A stretch of 40,084 bases of DNA from contig DASTMZ010000149.1 of assembly GCA_035713725.1 (NCBI GenBank), forward strand, positions 1 to 40,084. Direction: 5' to 3'. This stretch comes from DASQPR01 sp035713725 (lineage in GTDB: Bacteria > Actinomycetota > Actinomycetes > Mycobacteriales > Micromonosporaceae). Below are positions 34,794 through 40,084 of this stretch, piece after piece. The translations under genes were made by a program, and so were the position numbers. The first letter of the stretch is position 1, and each line of letters starts with the position of its first letter. The notes under the pieces were generated by a model. The model was not told the DNA's origin and ran no database searches. It saw only the letters and a list, made by a program, of their open reading frames with translations.

Positions 34794-34865
34794 GTGACAT
34801 CCGCTGAGCGCGACCGGGCGGCACGGTCGGCGATGCGCCGTGCGTATCTGGAGCGCGGGCCGTGA
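34794..34865 (+). CDS. 23-codon micro-ORF coupled to the STAS-HATPase gene
   Basis: AGGAGG (34781-34786), a 7-nt spacer and GTG start a 23-codon frame, MTSAERDRAARS then AMRRAYLERGP, rich in Arg and Ala. Its TGA overlaps the GTG of the anti-sigma gene (GTGA, 34862-34865). The perfect Shine-Dalgarno belongs to this frame, and the downstream gene has none of its own. So it is probably a true small protein or a leader that controls translation of the anti-sigma factor by coupling. A misplaced start, with no product of its own, is the alternative. Confidence 0.55.
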   Translation: MTSAERDRAARSAMRRAYLERGP

Positions 34866-35608
34866 CCACCACGCTGGTCTGCCGCGTGCAGCGACGATTG
34901 CCGATCGCGGTCGTCGCGCTCTACGGCACGCTCGACCAGACGTCCGTGGCGCGTGCGATGGTCGCGATGCGCGACTGCCTGGCAGAGGCGCCGACCGTGT
35001 TGCTCGTCGACGTCTCGCACCTCGTGGTGGCGTCGCCGGCCGCACTCAGCCGGATGGTGGCGCTGGTTGGCGAGGCGCGCACCTGGCCCGGCGCCCGAGT
35101 TGGGTTCTGTGGGAGTCCGGCCGCGACGAGCGCACTGCTGGCCACGTACGAGCTGAGCGAGCGGCCGGCCGTCTACCGGGACGTCGATGCAGGCGTACTC
35201 GCGGCGCTGGACGTACCCGTGCCGCAACGTACGGCGATCGAGTTGCGTCCGGACTCGCGGGCGCCCGCCCTGGCCCGCCAGTACGTGGTGGACACGTGTA
35301 CGAACTGGGGCGTGACCCGGGTGGCTAAGCTCGCGTCGCTGGTCGCCTCGGAACTCGTGACCAACGCCGTGGTACACGCCCGGACGCCGGCCGTGATGGC
35401 GTTGCGGCTGACCAACGAAAAGTTGGACGTCTCGGTGCGTGACAATGATCCGCGCCCGATGTTCCGGCCAGTGCCCGGCCTGACCGGCGCCCACGAGAGC
35501 GAACACGGGCGTGGCCTGCTGATTCTGGACGCGATGGCAGACGGATGGGGCTCGCACTCCACCGCCGATGGAAAAGTGGTCTGGGCCACAATCTCCCTCG
35601 TACGTTAG
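34862..35608 (+). CDS. STAS-HATPase fusion, putative anti-sigma factor (RsbW-like)
   Basis: 248 aa. Residues about 5-115 resemble a STAS domain, but the phospho-Ser position is Pro59 (VVASPAAL aligned with FCDSTGLG of the neighbouring STAS protein). Residues about 125-248 are an RsbW/SpoIIAB-type HATPase: N-box ASELVTNAVVHA (Glu163, Asn168), VRDNDP (Asp193/195) and the lid GRGLLILDAMADGWG. RsbW-type proteins bind a sigma factor and phosphorylate a STAS antagonist. It precedes the sigma factor gene by 197 nt, so that sigma factor is the expected target. The fused, non-phosphorylatable STAS part may be a built-in regulator. Some actinobacterial HATPase proteins of this kind do not bind sigma factors, so the target is inference. 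Confidence 0.82.
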   Translation: MTTTLVCRVQRRLPIAVVALYGTLDQTSVARAMVAMRDCLAEAPTVLLVDVSHLVVASPAALSRMVALVGEARTWPGARVGFCGSPAATSALLATYELSERPAVYRDVDAGVLAALDVPVPQRTAIELRPDSRAPALARQYVVDTCTNWGVTRVAKLASLVASELVTNAVVHARTPAVMALRLTNEKLDVSVRDNDPRPMFRPVPGLTGAHESEHGRGLLILDAMADGWGSHSTADGKVVWATISLVR

Positions 35609-35628
35609 GCGGTCGCGTGCCAGCCTTC

Positions 35629-35656
35629 TTGACACCTCTGGATCAGCCGATAGTGT
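35629..35656 (+). promoter_or_regulatory. Housekeeping-type promoter before the sigma factor
   Basis: TTGACA (35629-35634), 16 nt, TAGTGT (35651-35656), about 150 nt upstream of the sigma gene ATG. It matches the principal sigma consensus (TTGACA, TANNNT). A second, weaker SigF-like pair (GTTC 35684-35687, 15 nt, GGGTCG 35703-35708) might allow autoregulation. Confidence 0.55.
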
Positions 35657-35805
35657 GGGAAGACGCGCTGTAGTCGCGCTGGTGTTCGAGAAAACGGGCA
35701 TCGGGTCGTGCTCAGCGGCGTCGCCGACAGGTCGGCTGGTGGTGCGCGCGTTTCTGCTGCGCCCAGGCTTTCGACGGGCAGACGCCACGGCACGTGGAGT
35801 CATTC

Positions 35806-36630
35806 ATGAGTTCCCTCAGCACCACGACGGCGGCGTTGTCCGCCCGCGTCAAACTGCCCACCCAGAGTTCGCGCGACGATGTCGATGACTTCGTGGCTGC
35901 GAACCTCGCAACGATGTCCACAATGGATCCTGGCGACCCGGACCGGGATGCCATGCGCACCGACGTCATCTGCGCCTGCCTGCCCATGGTGCGCAGGGCA
36001 GCGGCACGTTTCGCTGGTCGCGGTGAAAGCCTCGACGATCTGGTCCAGGTCGCGACGGTCGGTCTGATCAAGGCGGTCGACCGCTTCGACCCCGGGCGCG
36101 AAACACCCTTCGTCAACTACGCGATGCCGACCATTCTCGGCGAGGTGAAGCGTCACTTCCGAGACAAGAGCTGGAGCGTCCGGGTGTCCCGCGCGCGCCA
36201 GGAGCTGTATCTCGAGATCAGCCGACTGATCCCGACGCTGGCGCAGGATCTGGGCCGCTCTCCGACGGTCGGCGATCTTGCCGAGCGTCTCGGCATCACC
36301 GAATCCGAGGTGCTCGCCGGCATCGACTGCGGCCAGGCGCACACCGCTCGGTCGCTGTCCACGCCGGTCGGCGACGACGACGGCGCGGTGCTGTCCGATG
36401 TGTTGGGCGCACCGGATGAGCGCCTCGAGTCGGTGGCCGACCGGCAGGCGCTGCACGAGGCGCTCGCCGACGTACCCGAGCGTGAGCGGCAGATCCTGAT
36501 GCTGCGGTTCTTCGCGAACATGACGCAGAGCGAGATCGCCGAGCGCGTTGGCGTTTCACAGATGCACGTGTCGCGGCTGCTCAGCCGTACGCTTGCCGAT
36601 CTGCGGGAGCGTCTGCTCGTCGAGGAGTAA
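35806..36630 (+). CDS. RNA polymerase sigma factor, SigB/SigF/SigG type
   Basis: A 274-aa sigma-70 family group 3 protein. Region 2 (about 50-125) contains DDLVQVATVGLIKAVDRFDP and FVNYAMPTILGEVKRHFRD; region 3 (about 130-185) begins VRVSRARQEL; region 4 (about 220-270) contains the helix-turn-helix (MTQSEIAERVGVSQMHVSRL). This type is typically held by an RsbW-like anti-sigma factor and governs stress, osmotic or developmental genes. ATG 35806 has GGAG 6 nt upstream; GTG 35794 is an alternative. The adjacent anti-sigma, STAS and PP2C genes make a full partner-switching set. A strong hairpin follows (36656-36695). Confidence 0.92.
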   Translation: MSSLSTTTAALSARVKLPTQSSRDDVDDFVAANLATMSTMDPGDPDRDAMRTDVICACLPMVRRAAARFAGRGESLDDLVQVATVGLIKAVDRFDPGRETPFVNYAMPTILGEVKRHFRDKSWSVRVSRARQELYLEISRLIPTLAQDLGRSPTVGDLAERLGITESEVLAGIDCGQAHTARSLSTPVGDDDGAVLSDVLGAPDERLESVADRQALHEALADVPERERQILMLRFFANMTQSEIAERVGVSQMHVSRLLSRTLADLRERLLVEE

Positions 36631-36655
36631 CGCTTGTAGGAGTCAACCGAAGGGC

Positions 36656-36695
36656 ACGAGCGGAGGGCGCGGCGGATGCCGCGCCCTGCGCTCGT
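36656..36695. terminator. Bidirectional hairpin terminator
   Basis: ACGAGCG (36656-36662) pairs with CGCTCGT (36689-36695) and GGGCGCGGC (36665-36673) with GCCGCGCCC (36678-36686); the loop is GGAT, with one mismatch in between. The long G+C-rich stem lies between convergent genes (sigma factor and the 65-aa protein), so it can serve both. No T-run. Confidence 0.75.
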
Positions 36696-36706
36696 ACGCG
36701 ACGGAG

Positions 36707-36904
36707 CTACTTCGACGGCTGTGGCAGCTCGCAGTGAATCTTCGGGTTGAGGCCGACGTAGTTGAGCGGTCCAGCGACGAGGGTGATCGCGGTCGTGCCG
36801 AAGTGCGCGCACGTATCGCTCGATGACCCGAAGTAGCCGCGCTGCCAGGCGGCGATGGTTCCGATGATGAGCCAAATGACGACGATGACACCGGCGGTTT
36901 TCAC
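36707..36904 (-). CDS. Small conserved membrane protein (65 aa)
   Basis: One N-terminal transmembrane helix (AGVIVVIWLIIGTIAAW, about 4-20), a QRGYF motif and an extracytoplasmic part with two cysteines (DTCAHFG and IHCELPQPSK) and VAGPLNYVGLNPK. I have seen this small-protein type in other Actinobacteria but know no function. GTG 36904 with GGAGG 6 nt upstream is a clear start. Confidence 0.75.
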   Translation of the reverse strand: MKTAGVIVVIWLIIGTIAAWQRGYFGSSSDTCAHFGTTAITLVAGPLNYVGLNPKIHCELPQPSK

Positions 36905-37082
36905 CGTTGGCCTCCTAATCCTGCGCGCCGTCCGGTCGGGGGTGGACGTTCGCCGCGGTGATTCCCCGTCGTACCAAGATTTAATCCAGGTGCCTCGGAG
37001 GTGGCCCAAATGTGGCCGTCCGGGGCGGACGCGGGTTGACGTTGGCGAGTACGTTATCGGCCGGGTACGGAGAGGATTCTCG

Positions 37083-37295
37083 GTGGACAGCGAACTCGTC
37101 GGCAAGACCGGAGTCGTCGTTCATGCCACGCGCGGCCCGGGAGGGGCTGGCGAAGTCTTGGTACGCCTACCCACCGGCAGCCAGACATACCTCGCGCATT
37201 CCGACGAGCCGATCGCGAAGGGTACGAACGTGCTGATCGTGGCCGACCTCGGCGGCCGTACCGTCTCGGTTATCCCGATCTCCGCACTGGGCTGA
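37083..37295 (+). CDS. Small NfeD-like (OB-fold) protein
   Basis: 70 aa: SELVGKTGVVVHATRGPGGAG, a strand-rich pattern with GEVLVRLPTG, KGTNVLIV and GRTVSVIP, as in the C-terminal OB domain of NfeD proteins. NfeD domains are partners of SPFH/flotillin proteins, and the flotillin gene follows 32 nt later. There is no transmembrane segment. GTG with GGAGAGG 7 nt upstream. The longer open frame back to 36855 lacks family character. Confidence 0.72.
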   Translation: MDSELVGKTGVVVHATRGPGGAGEVLVRLPTGSQTYLAHSDEPIAKGTNVLIVADLGGRTVSVIPISALG

Positions 37296-37327
37296 ACGCT
37301 CGCTGACGGGTGCGACTAGGAGGATTG

Positions 37328-38485
37328 ATGTTCGGATATCGCGTGCCCGACCCGGACGAGGCGATGCTGGTTTCGGGGCGGAAGTCGAACAGCGGGACCA
37401 CGCCGTTCCGCGTCGTCACCGGCCACGGCACGTTCGTCCTTCCGGTGTTCCGCCGCGCCCGATTCCTGACGCTCGCCATGAAGGAGGCGGAAGTCAGCGA
37501 GGTATGCGTGACGAAGCAGGGCATATCGCTGAACGTACGCGCGGTGATCGCGTTCAAGGTCGGCAACGATGCGGACAGCATCGTCAACGCCGCACAGCGC
37601 TTCCTGTCCGATCAGGATCAGATGGCCGTGCTGACCGGGCGCATCTTCGCGGGCCACCTGCGGTCGATCGTCGGCTCGATGACGGTCGAGGAGATCGTGA
37701 CCGAGCGGCAGAAACTCGCGACCGAAGTGCTTGAGGGTTCCAAGGAGGAGATGGCTCGCATCGGCCTGTCCGTCGACTCCCTGCAAATCCAGTCGATCGA
37801 CGACATGAAGATCGGGTACATCGCGGCGATGTCCGCGCCGCACAACGCCGCGATCCAACGGCAGGCACAGGTTGCACAGGCGCAGGCCGATCAGGCCGCC
37901 GCCGAGGCCGCCCAGCAGTCACAGCGTGCACAGGCCGAGTTCGCCCGTCAGACGGCCGTCGTAGAGGCGCAATACAAGGCGGAGATCGACCGCGCGCAGG
38001 CGGAGGCGGCGCAGGCCGGTCCGCTGGCCGAGGCGAAAGCACAGCTCGAGGTCATCGCTGCGCAGACTGACCTCGCGCAGCGCGAGGCCGAGCTGCGTGA
38101 GCAGCAACTAGTGGCCGAGATCGTGCGGCCCGCCGAGGCGGAGGCCGAACGCGTCCGGCTGATCGCCGAGGCCGAGGCCGCGAAGATGAAGGTCCAGGCG
38201 GAGGCCGCGGCGTCGTATAACCGGGTCGCGCTCGAGCGCATGCTGATCGACCAACTTCCGGCGATCGTGAAGGAGGCCGCACAGGGCCTGGCGAACGCGA
38301 ACGTCACCGTGCTCAACGGCGCCGACGGATTGGGCGACATCGCGGCCGGGCTGGTCGGCCAGGGACTCGCCATCTTCGACACGGTCCGCAAGAGCATGGG
38401 TACGGTCGCGCCAATGCCGGAGCCGTCGCCGAACGGCGGGCAGCCGGAACTCGGCAGCGCAGACCAGGCGACGTCGCGCGGCTGA
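37328..38485 (+). CDS. Flotillin-like SPFH-domain protein
   Basis: 385 aa. The SPFH/band 7 domain (about 8-180) begins near the N-terminus (FGYRVPDPDEAMLVSG) without a clear membrane helix, then a long Ala/Glu/Gln-rich coiled coil (about 175-300) typical of flotillins, and a C-terminal segment (about 300-360; RMLIDQLPAIVKEAAQGLANANVTVL in two parts: a helix and a strand). Flotillins scaffold membrane microdomains and affect fluidity and envelope stress. ATG with AGGAGG 4 nt upstream. It forms an operon with the NfeD-like gene. Confidence 0.9.
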   Translation: MFGYRVPDPDEAMLVSGRKSNSGTTPFRVVTGHGTFVLPVFRRARFLTLAMKEAEVSEVCVTKQGISLNVRAVIAFKVGNDADSIVNAAQRFLSDQDQMAVLTGRIFAGHLRSIVGSMTVEEIVTERQKLATEVLEGSKEEMARIGLSVDSLQIQSIDDMKIGYIAAMSAPHNAAIQRQAQVAQAQADQAAAEAAQQSQRAQAEFARQTAVVEAQYKAEIDRAQAEAAQAGPLAEAKAQLEVIAAQTDLAQREAELREQQLVAEIVRPAEAEAERVRLIAEAEAAKMKVQAEAAASYNRVALERMLIDQLPAIVKEAAQGLANANVTVLNGADGLGDIAAGLVGQGLAIFDTVRKSMGTVAPMPEPSPNGGQPELGSADQATSRG

Positions 38486-38506
38486 GGCGCGTTGGCTTGA
38501 CGGCCG

Positions 38507-39628
38507 TCAGTCGTCGGGCCGCGTCTGCGCCACCGTGTCGGCGGAGCGCCGCTCGACGGCGTCTGGCCCGCCCTCGTCGGCGACCATGCCCGACTCGGGC
38601 CTTGACGCCGAGTCGTCCGAGGACGTCGGCGGCAAGTCCACGACCGTGACCTCATCCGCCGCGTCGTGGGCGTGCCGACTCGGGTAGACCGTGCCGACCG
38701 GCATGGCGTCTGACCGATTGACCTGCGTGGGCTCATCGCGTACGTCCGCTTGGTCGGTCGACTGGTCCGGTGTCGGCACGGCCGGAGCGCTACTCGAGCC
38801 GGGCGGCGCCGACCAAGGGGTGCGGGCCGGTACGACGGGCTCGAACCGTGCCGGCAGCGGCGCCGCTGGTGGGCTCACGTTCGGTGCCGGTGCCGCTGGG
38901 GGCGCCGGCGGTGCCGGTGGTGGTGGCGGCGCGACCGGTCGCGGTGGTGACGGTGGTGGCGGCAACGGCGTGACGGGCGGATAAATCTGCGGCGGTGGCG
39001 AGGGATACCTGGGCGGCGGATACGCCTGTCCGTGGGCGGCCGGTTCGTCCTCGGCCGGCACGGTGGCAACGAATTCTCCGGACGACATCACAGGCGACTG
39101 CGCGGGCACTGGCGTGGTGCCGAATGGGTCGGCTTGTGCGGCACGCGGGTACGGCTGCTGCACCGGTACCGTCGGTGGACCGTACCCATGTGGCGGAGAT
39201 TCGGCCTGGGCCGCTTGGCGCGTTTCGCCGCCGCGCCATCGTCGTGCGCTGAAGACGGTCGCCAGCAGTGGCACCGCGATGAGCATCAAAACGCCGGATT
39301 GCAGCGGAAGCGTCGTGTCGCCACGGACGCCGAACAGGCCGTTCCCGACGTGCGGCAGGATCGACGACGGAACGGCGACGGCGACGATCGCGACCGCAAG
39401 GAAGACGAGGCCGATCAACGCCGGGCCAGCGGGCGACACCCTGGTCAGCGTGAGCACCGCGCAGCAGGCCGCGGCAACAAGCAGTGCCGCCACCCCGATG
39501 CCAAACTCCGACCAGCGGGTCTGCGCTAGTCCAAGGTTCAAGGCAACCTTTGCCTGGCCGACTCCCACGAGCACGAAAATGACCGGGGCGAGCACGATGG
39601 ACAAAGCGATCGATCCGAGGTGGCGCAT
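38507..39628 (-). CDS. Four-TM membrane protein with long proline-rich tail
   Basis: 373 aa. Four transmembrane helices lie in the first 125 residues (starting IALSIVLAPVIFVLVGVG), followed by a cytoplasmic or exposed tail of about 240 residues rich in Pro, Ala, Ser and Asp (runs such as LPPPPSPPRPVAPPPPPAPP). No enzymatic motif. Its ATG at 39628 has GGAGGA upstream. Proline-rich tails of this sort are common in actinobacterial membrane proteins and may bind partners or span the wall. Convergent with the flotillin gene. Function unknown. Confidence 0.75.
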   Translation of the reverse strand: MRHLGSIALSIVLAPVIFVLVGVGQAKVALNLGLAQTRWSEFGIGVAALLVAAACCAVLTLTRVSPAGPALIGLVFLAVAIVAVAVPSSILPHVGNGLFGVRGDTTLPLQSGVLMLIAVPLLATVFSARRWRGGETRQAAQAESPPHGYGPPTVPVQQPYPRAAQADPFGTTPVPAQSPVMSSGEFVATVPAEDEPAAHGQAYPPPRYPSPPPQIYPPVTPLPPPPSPPRPVAPPPPPAPPAPPAAPAPNVSPPAAPLPARFEPVVPARTPWSAPPGSSSAPAVPTPDQSTDQADVRDEPTQVNRSDAMPVGTVYPSRHAHDAADEVTVVDLPPTSSDDSASRPESGMVADEGGPDAVERRSADTVAQTRPDD

Positions 39629-39701
39629 CGGTCCTCCGGCGGGTCGCGGACGGTCGTGGCCGTGACGCGGCGGGCGATCTGACGAGCCGCGTTCACGGAC
39701 A

Positions 39702-39730
39702 GTCGTAATCATCGCCGCAGTTGATGTCAA
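39702..39730 (-). promoter_or_regulatory. Candidate promoter of the proline-rich membrane protein
   Basis: On the minus strand TTGACA (39730-39725), 17 nt, TACGAC (39707-39702), about 70 nt before the start codon. The -35 is perfect; the -10 matches only partly (TA, then C at the last position). Confidence 0.45.
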
Positions 39731-40001
39731 TCGGAACGGCCGAGCGAACCATGACATCCGGACCCCGCACGCCTGAGACGAGCACGTCAATCGCGGCGCT
39801 CCCGTCCTGATGAGACGGTCGCGAGAGCGGACTTTGACGCGAATCCTGTTAGCCGGCTGACAAGACACTCGTCAAGCATTGACCTTTCGCCGCGCGGGAT
39901 TGAAGCTTGCGTCATCCATCGACAGCGGTGAAATCGTGCCGAGGCGGGGTTTCGTGGCTGACGGTGGCATCCCCACATCCCTTCTCCCCCAAGGAGGACC
40001 G
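39731..40001. other. Intergenic region upstream of the exported protein gene
   Basis: Together with 39629-39730 this is a 373-nt divergent gap. It is less G+C-rich than the genes. TTGACC occurs at 39879-39884 without a good -10. AAGGAGG at 39991-39997 is the ribosome binding site of the next gene. No other gene is seen. Confidence 0.4.
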
Positions 40002-40084
40002 ATGCGCATACCTTGGCGCATCGCCGTCGGCGGCGCCGCGATCGCGGCTGTGGTCGGCGCAATGGCATTTACCGGTACGGCGCA
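40002..40084 (+). CDS. Exported protein, 3' part beyond the window
   Basis: Only 27 codons are present: MRIPWRIAVGGAAIAAVVG followed by AMAFTGTA. This is a typical signal peptide (basic start, hydrophobic core, Ala-x-Ala-like end). ATG with AAGGAGG 4 nt upstream. The mature protein lies outside the window, so function cannot be told. Confidence 0.6.
   Translation, partial: MRIPWRIAVGGAAIAAVVGAMAFTGTA

Noticed and set aside
38498..38509. Palindrome TGACGGCCGTCA between flotillin and the proline-rich protein gene as a terminator
   Set aside because: There is no loop and no T-run, and it includes the stop codon of the minus-strand gene. It is too short for a credible terminator.
38690..39000. 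Plus-strand Gly-rich frame opposite the proline-rich tail
   Set aside because: It is the complement of proline codons; Gly-run translation without a start signal.

Overview
This is high-GC DNA from an actinomycete. Coding regions look to be well above 65% G+C, GTG starts are frequent, and several genes appear leaderless. The window carries mca (mycothiol S-conjugate amidase), a DUF4307 gene, an ANTAR protein, a SigF-type sigma factor and proteins with type VII secretion signatures, all typical of mycothiol-producing Actinomycetes. I cannot name the genus from sequence alone.

Layout. (1) 1-7915 is a conserved backbone: metB, an amidase, ilvA, a membrane M48 peptidase, greA and DUF4307 on the minus strand, then mca and a small membrane protein. 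From established knowledge, metB-greA-DUF4307-mca-small gene-DUF255 is a conserved actinobacterial order (Rv1079 to Rv1084 in M. tuberculosis). Here the DUF255 gene (12678-14825) is separated from the mca neighbour by 7916-12677. That interval contains an unusually A+T-rich non-coding stretch, a GGDEF-EAL protein, a DUF6295-like/dienelactone hydrolase pair and a small hypothetical gene. (2) 14900-25198 holds purK-purE, a giant zinc-ribbon polytopic membrane protein (1812 aa, minus), UDP-glucose 6-dehydrogenase (minus) and an acyl-CoA dehydrogenase. purK-purE-fadE25 is contiguous in M. tuberculosis, so the two minus-strand genes sit inside that conserved group. (3) 25305-27161 is a three-gene cassette resembling accessory genes of type VII (ESX) secretion. 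No secretion apparatus genes lie in the window.

(4) 27239-36630 is a dense signalling locus. It begins with a translationally coupled receiver-PP2C phosphatase and CHASE3 histidine kinase plus an Rcp1-like single-domain response regulator. It continues with a basic membrane-anchored protein (minus), a tiny GPGG-type membrane protein behind a SigF-like promoter, and an ANTAR-GAF-PAS-PP2C phosphatase. It ends with a STAS anti-anti-sigma factor (minus), a 23-codon ORF with a perfect Shine-Dalgarno, a STAS-HATPase fusion resembling an RsbW anti-sigma factor, and a SigB/F/G-type sigma factor. Together these make a plausible complete partner-switching cascade: sensor kinase to receiver-phosphatase, dephosphorylation of STAS antagonists, capture of the anti-sigma kinase, and release of sigma factor.

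(5) 36656-40084 has a strong hairpin terminator, a conserved small membrane protein (minus), a small NfeD-like protein coupled to a flotillin/SPFH protein, a four-TM proline-rich membrane protein (minus), and the start of an exported protein cut by the window end.

The strongest candidates for something new are the partner-switching locus (an N-terminal ANTAR on a phosphatase, a STAS domain with Pro at the phospho-Ser position fused to the anti-sigma kinase, and a coupled micro-ORF), the orphan ESX-like cassette, and the giant zinc-ribbon membrane protein. No rRNA, tRNA, CRISPR array, transposase or integrase was recognised.
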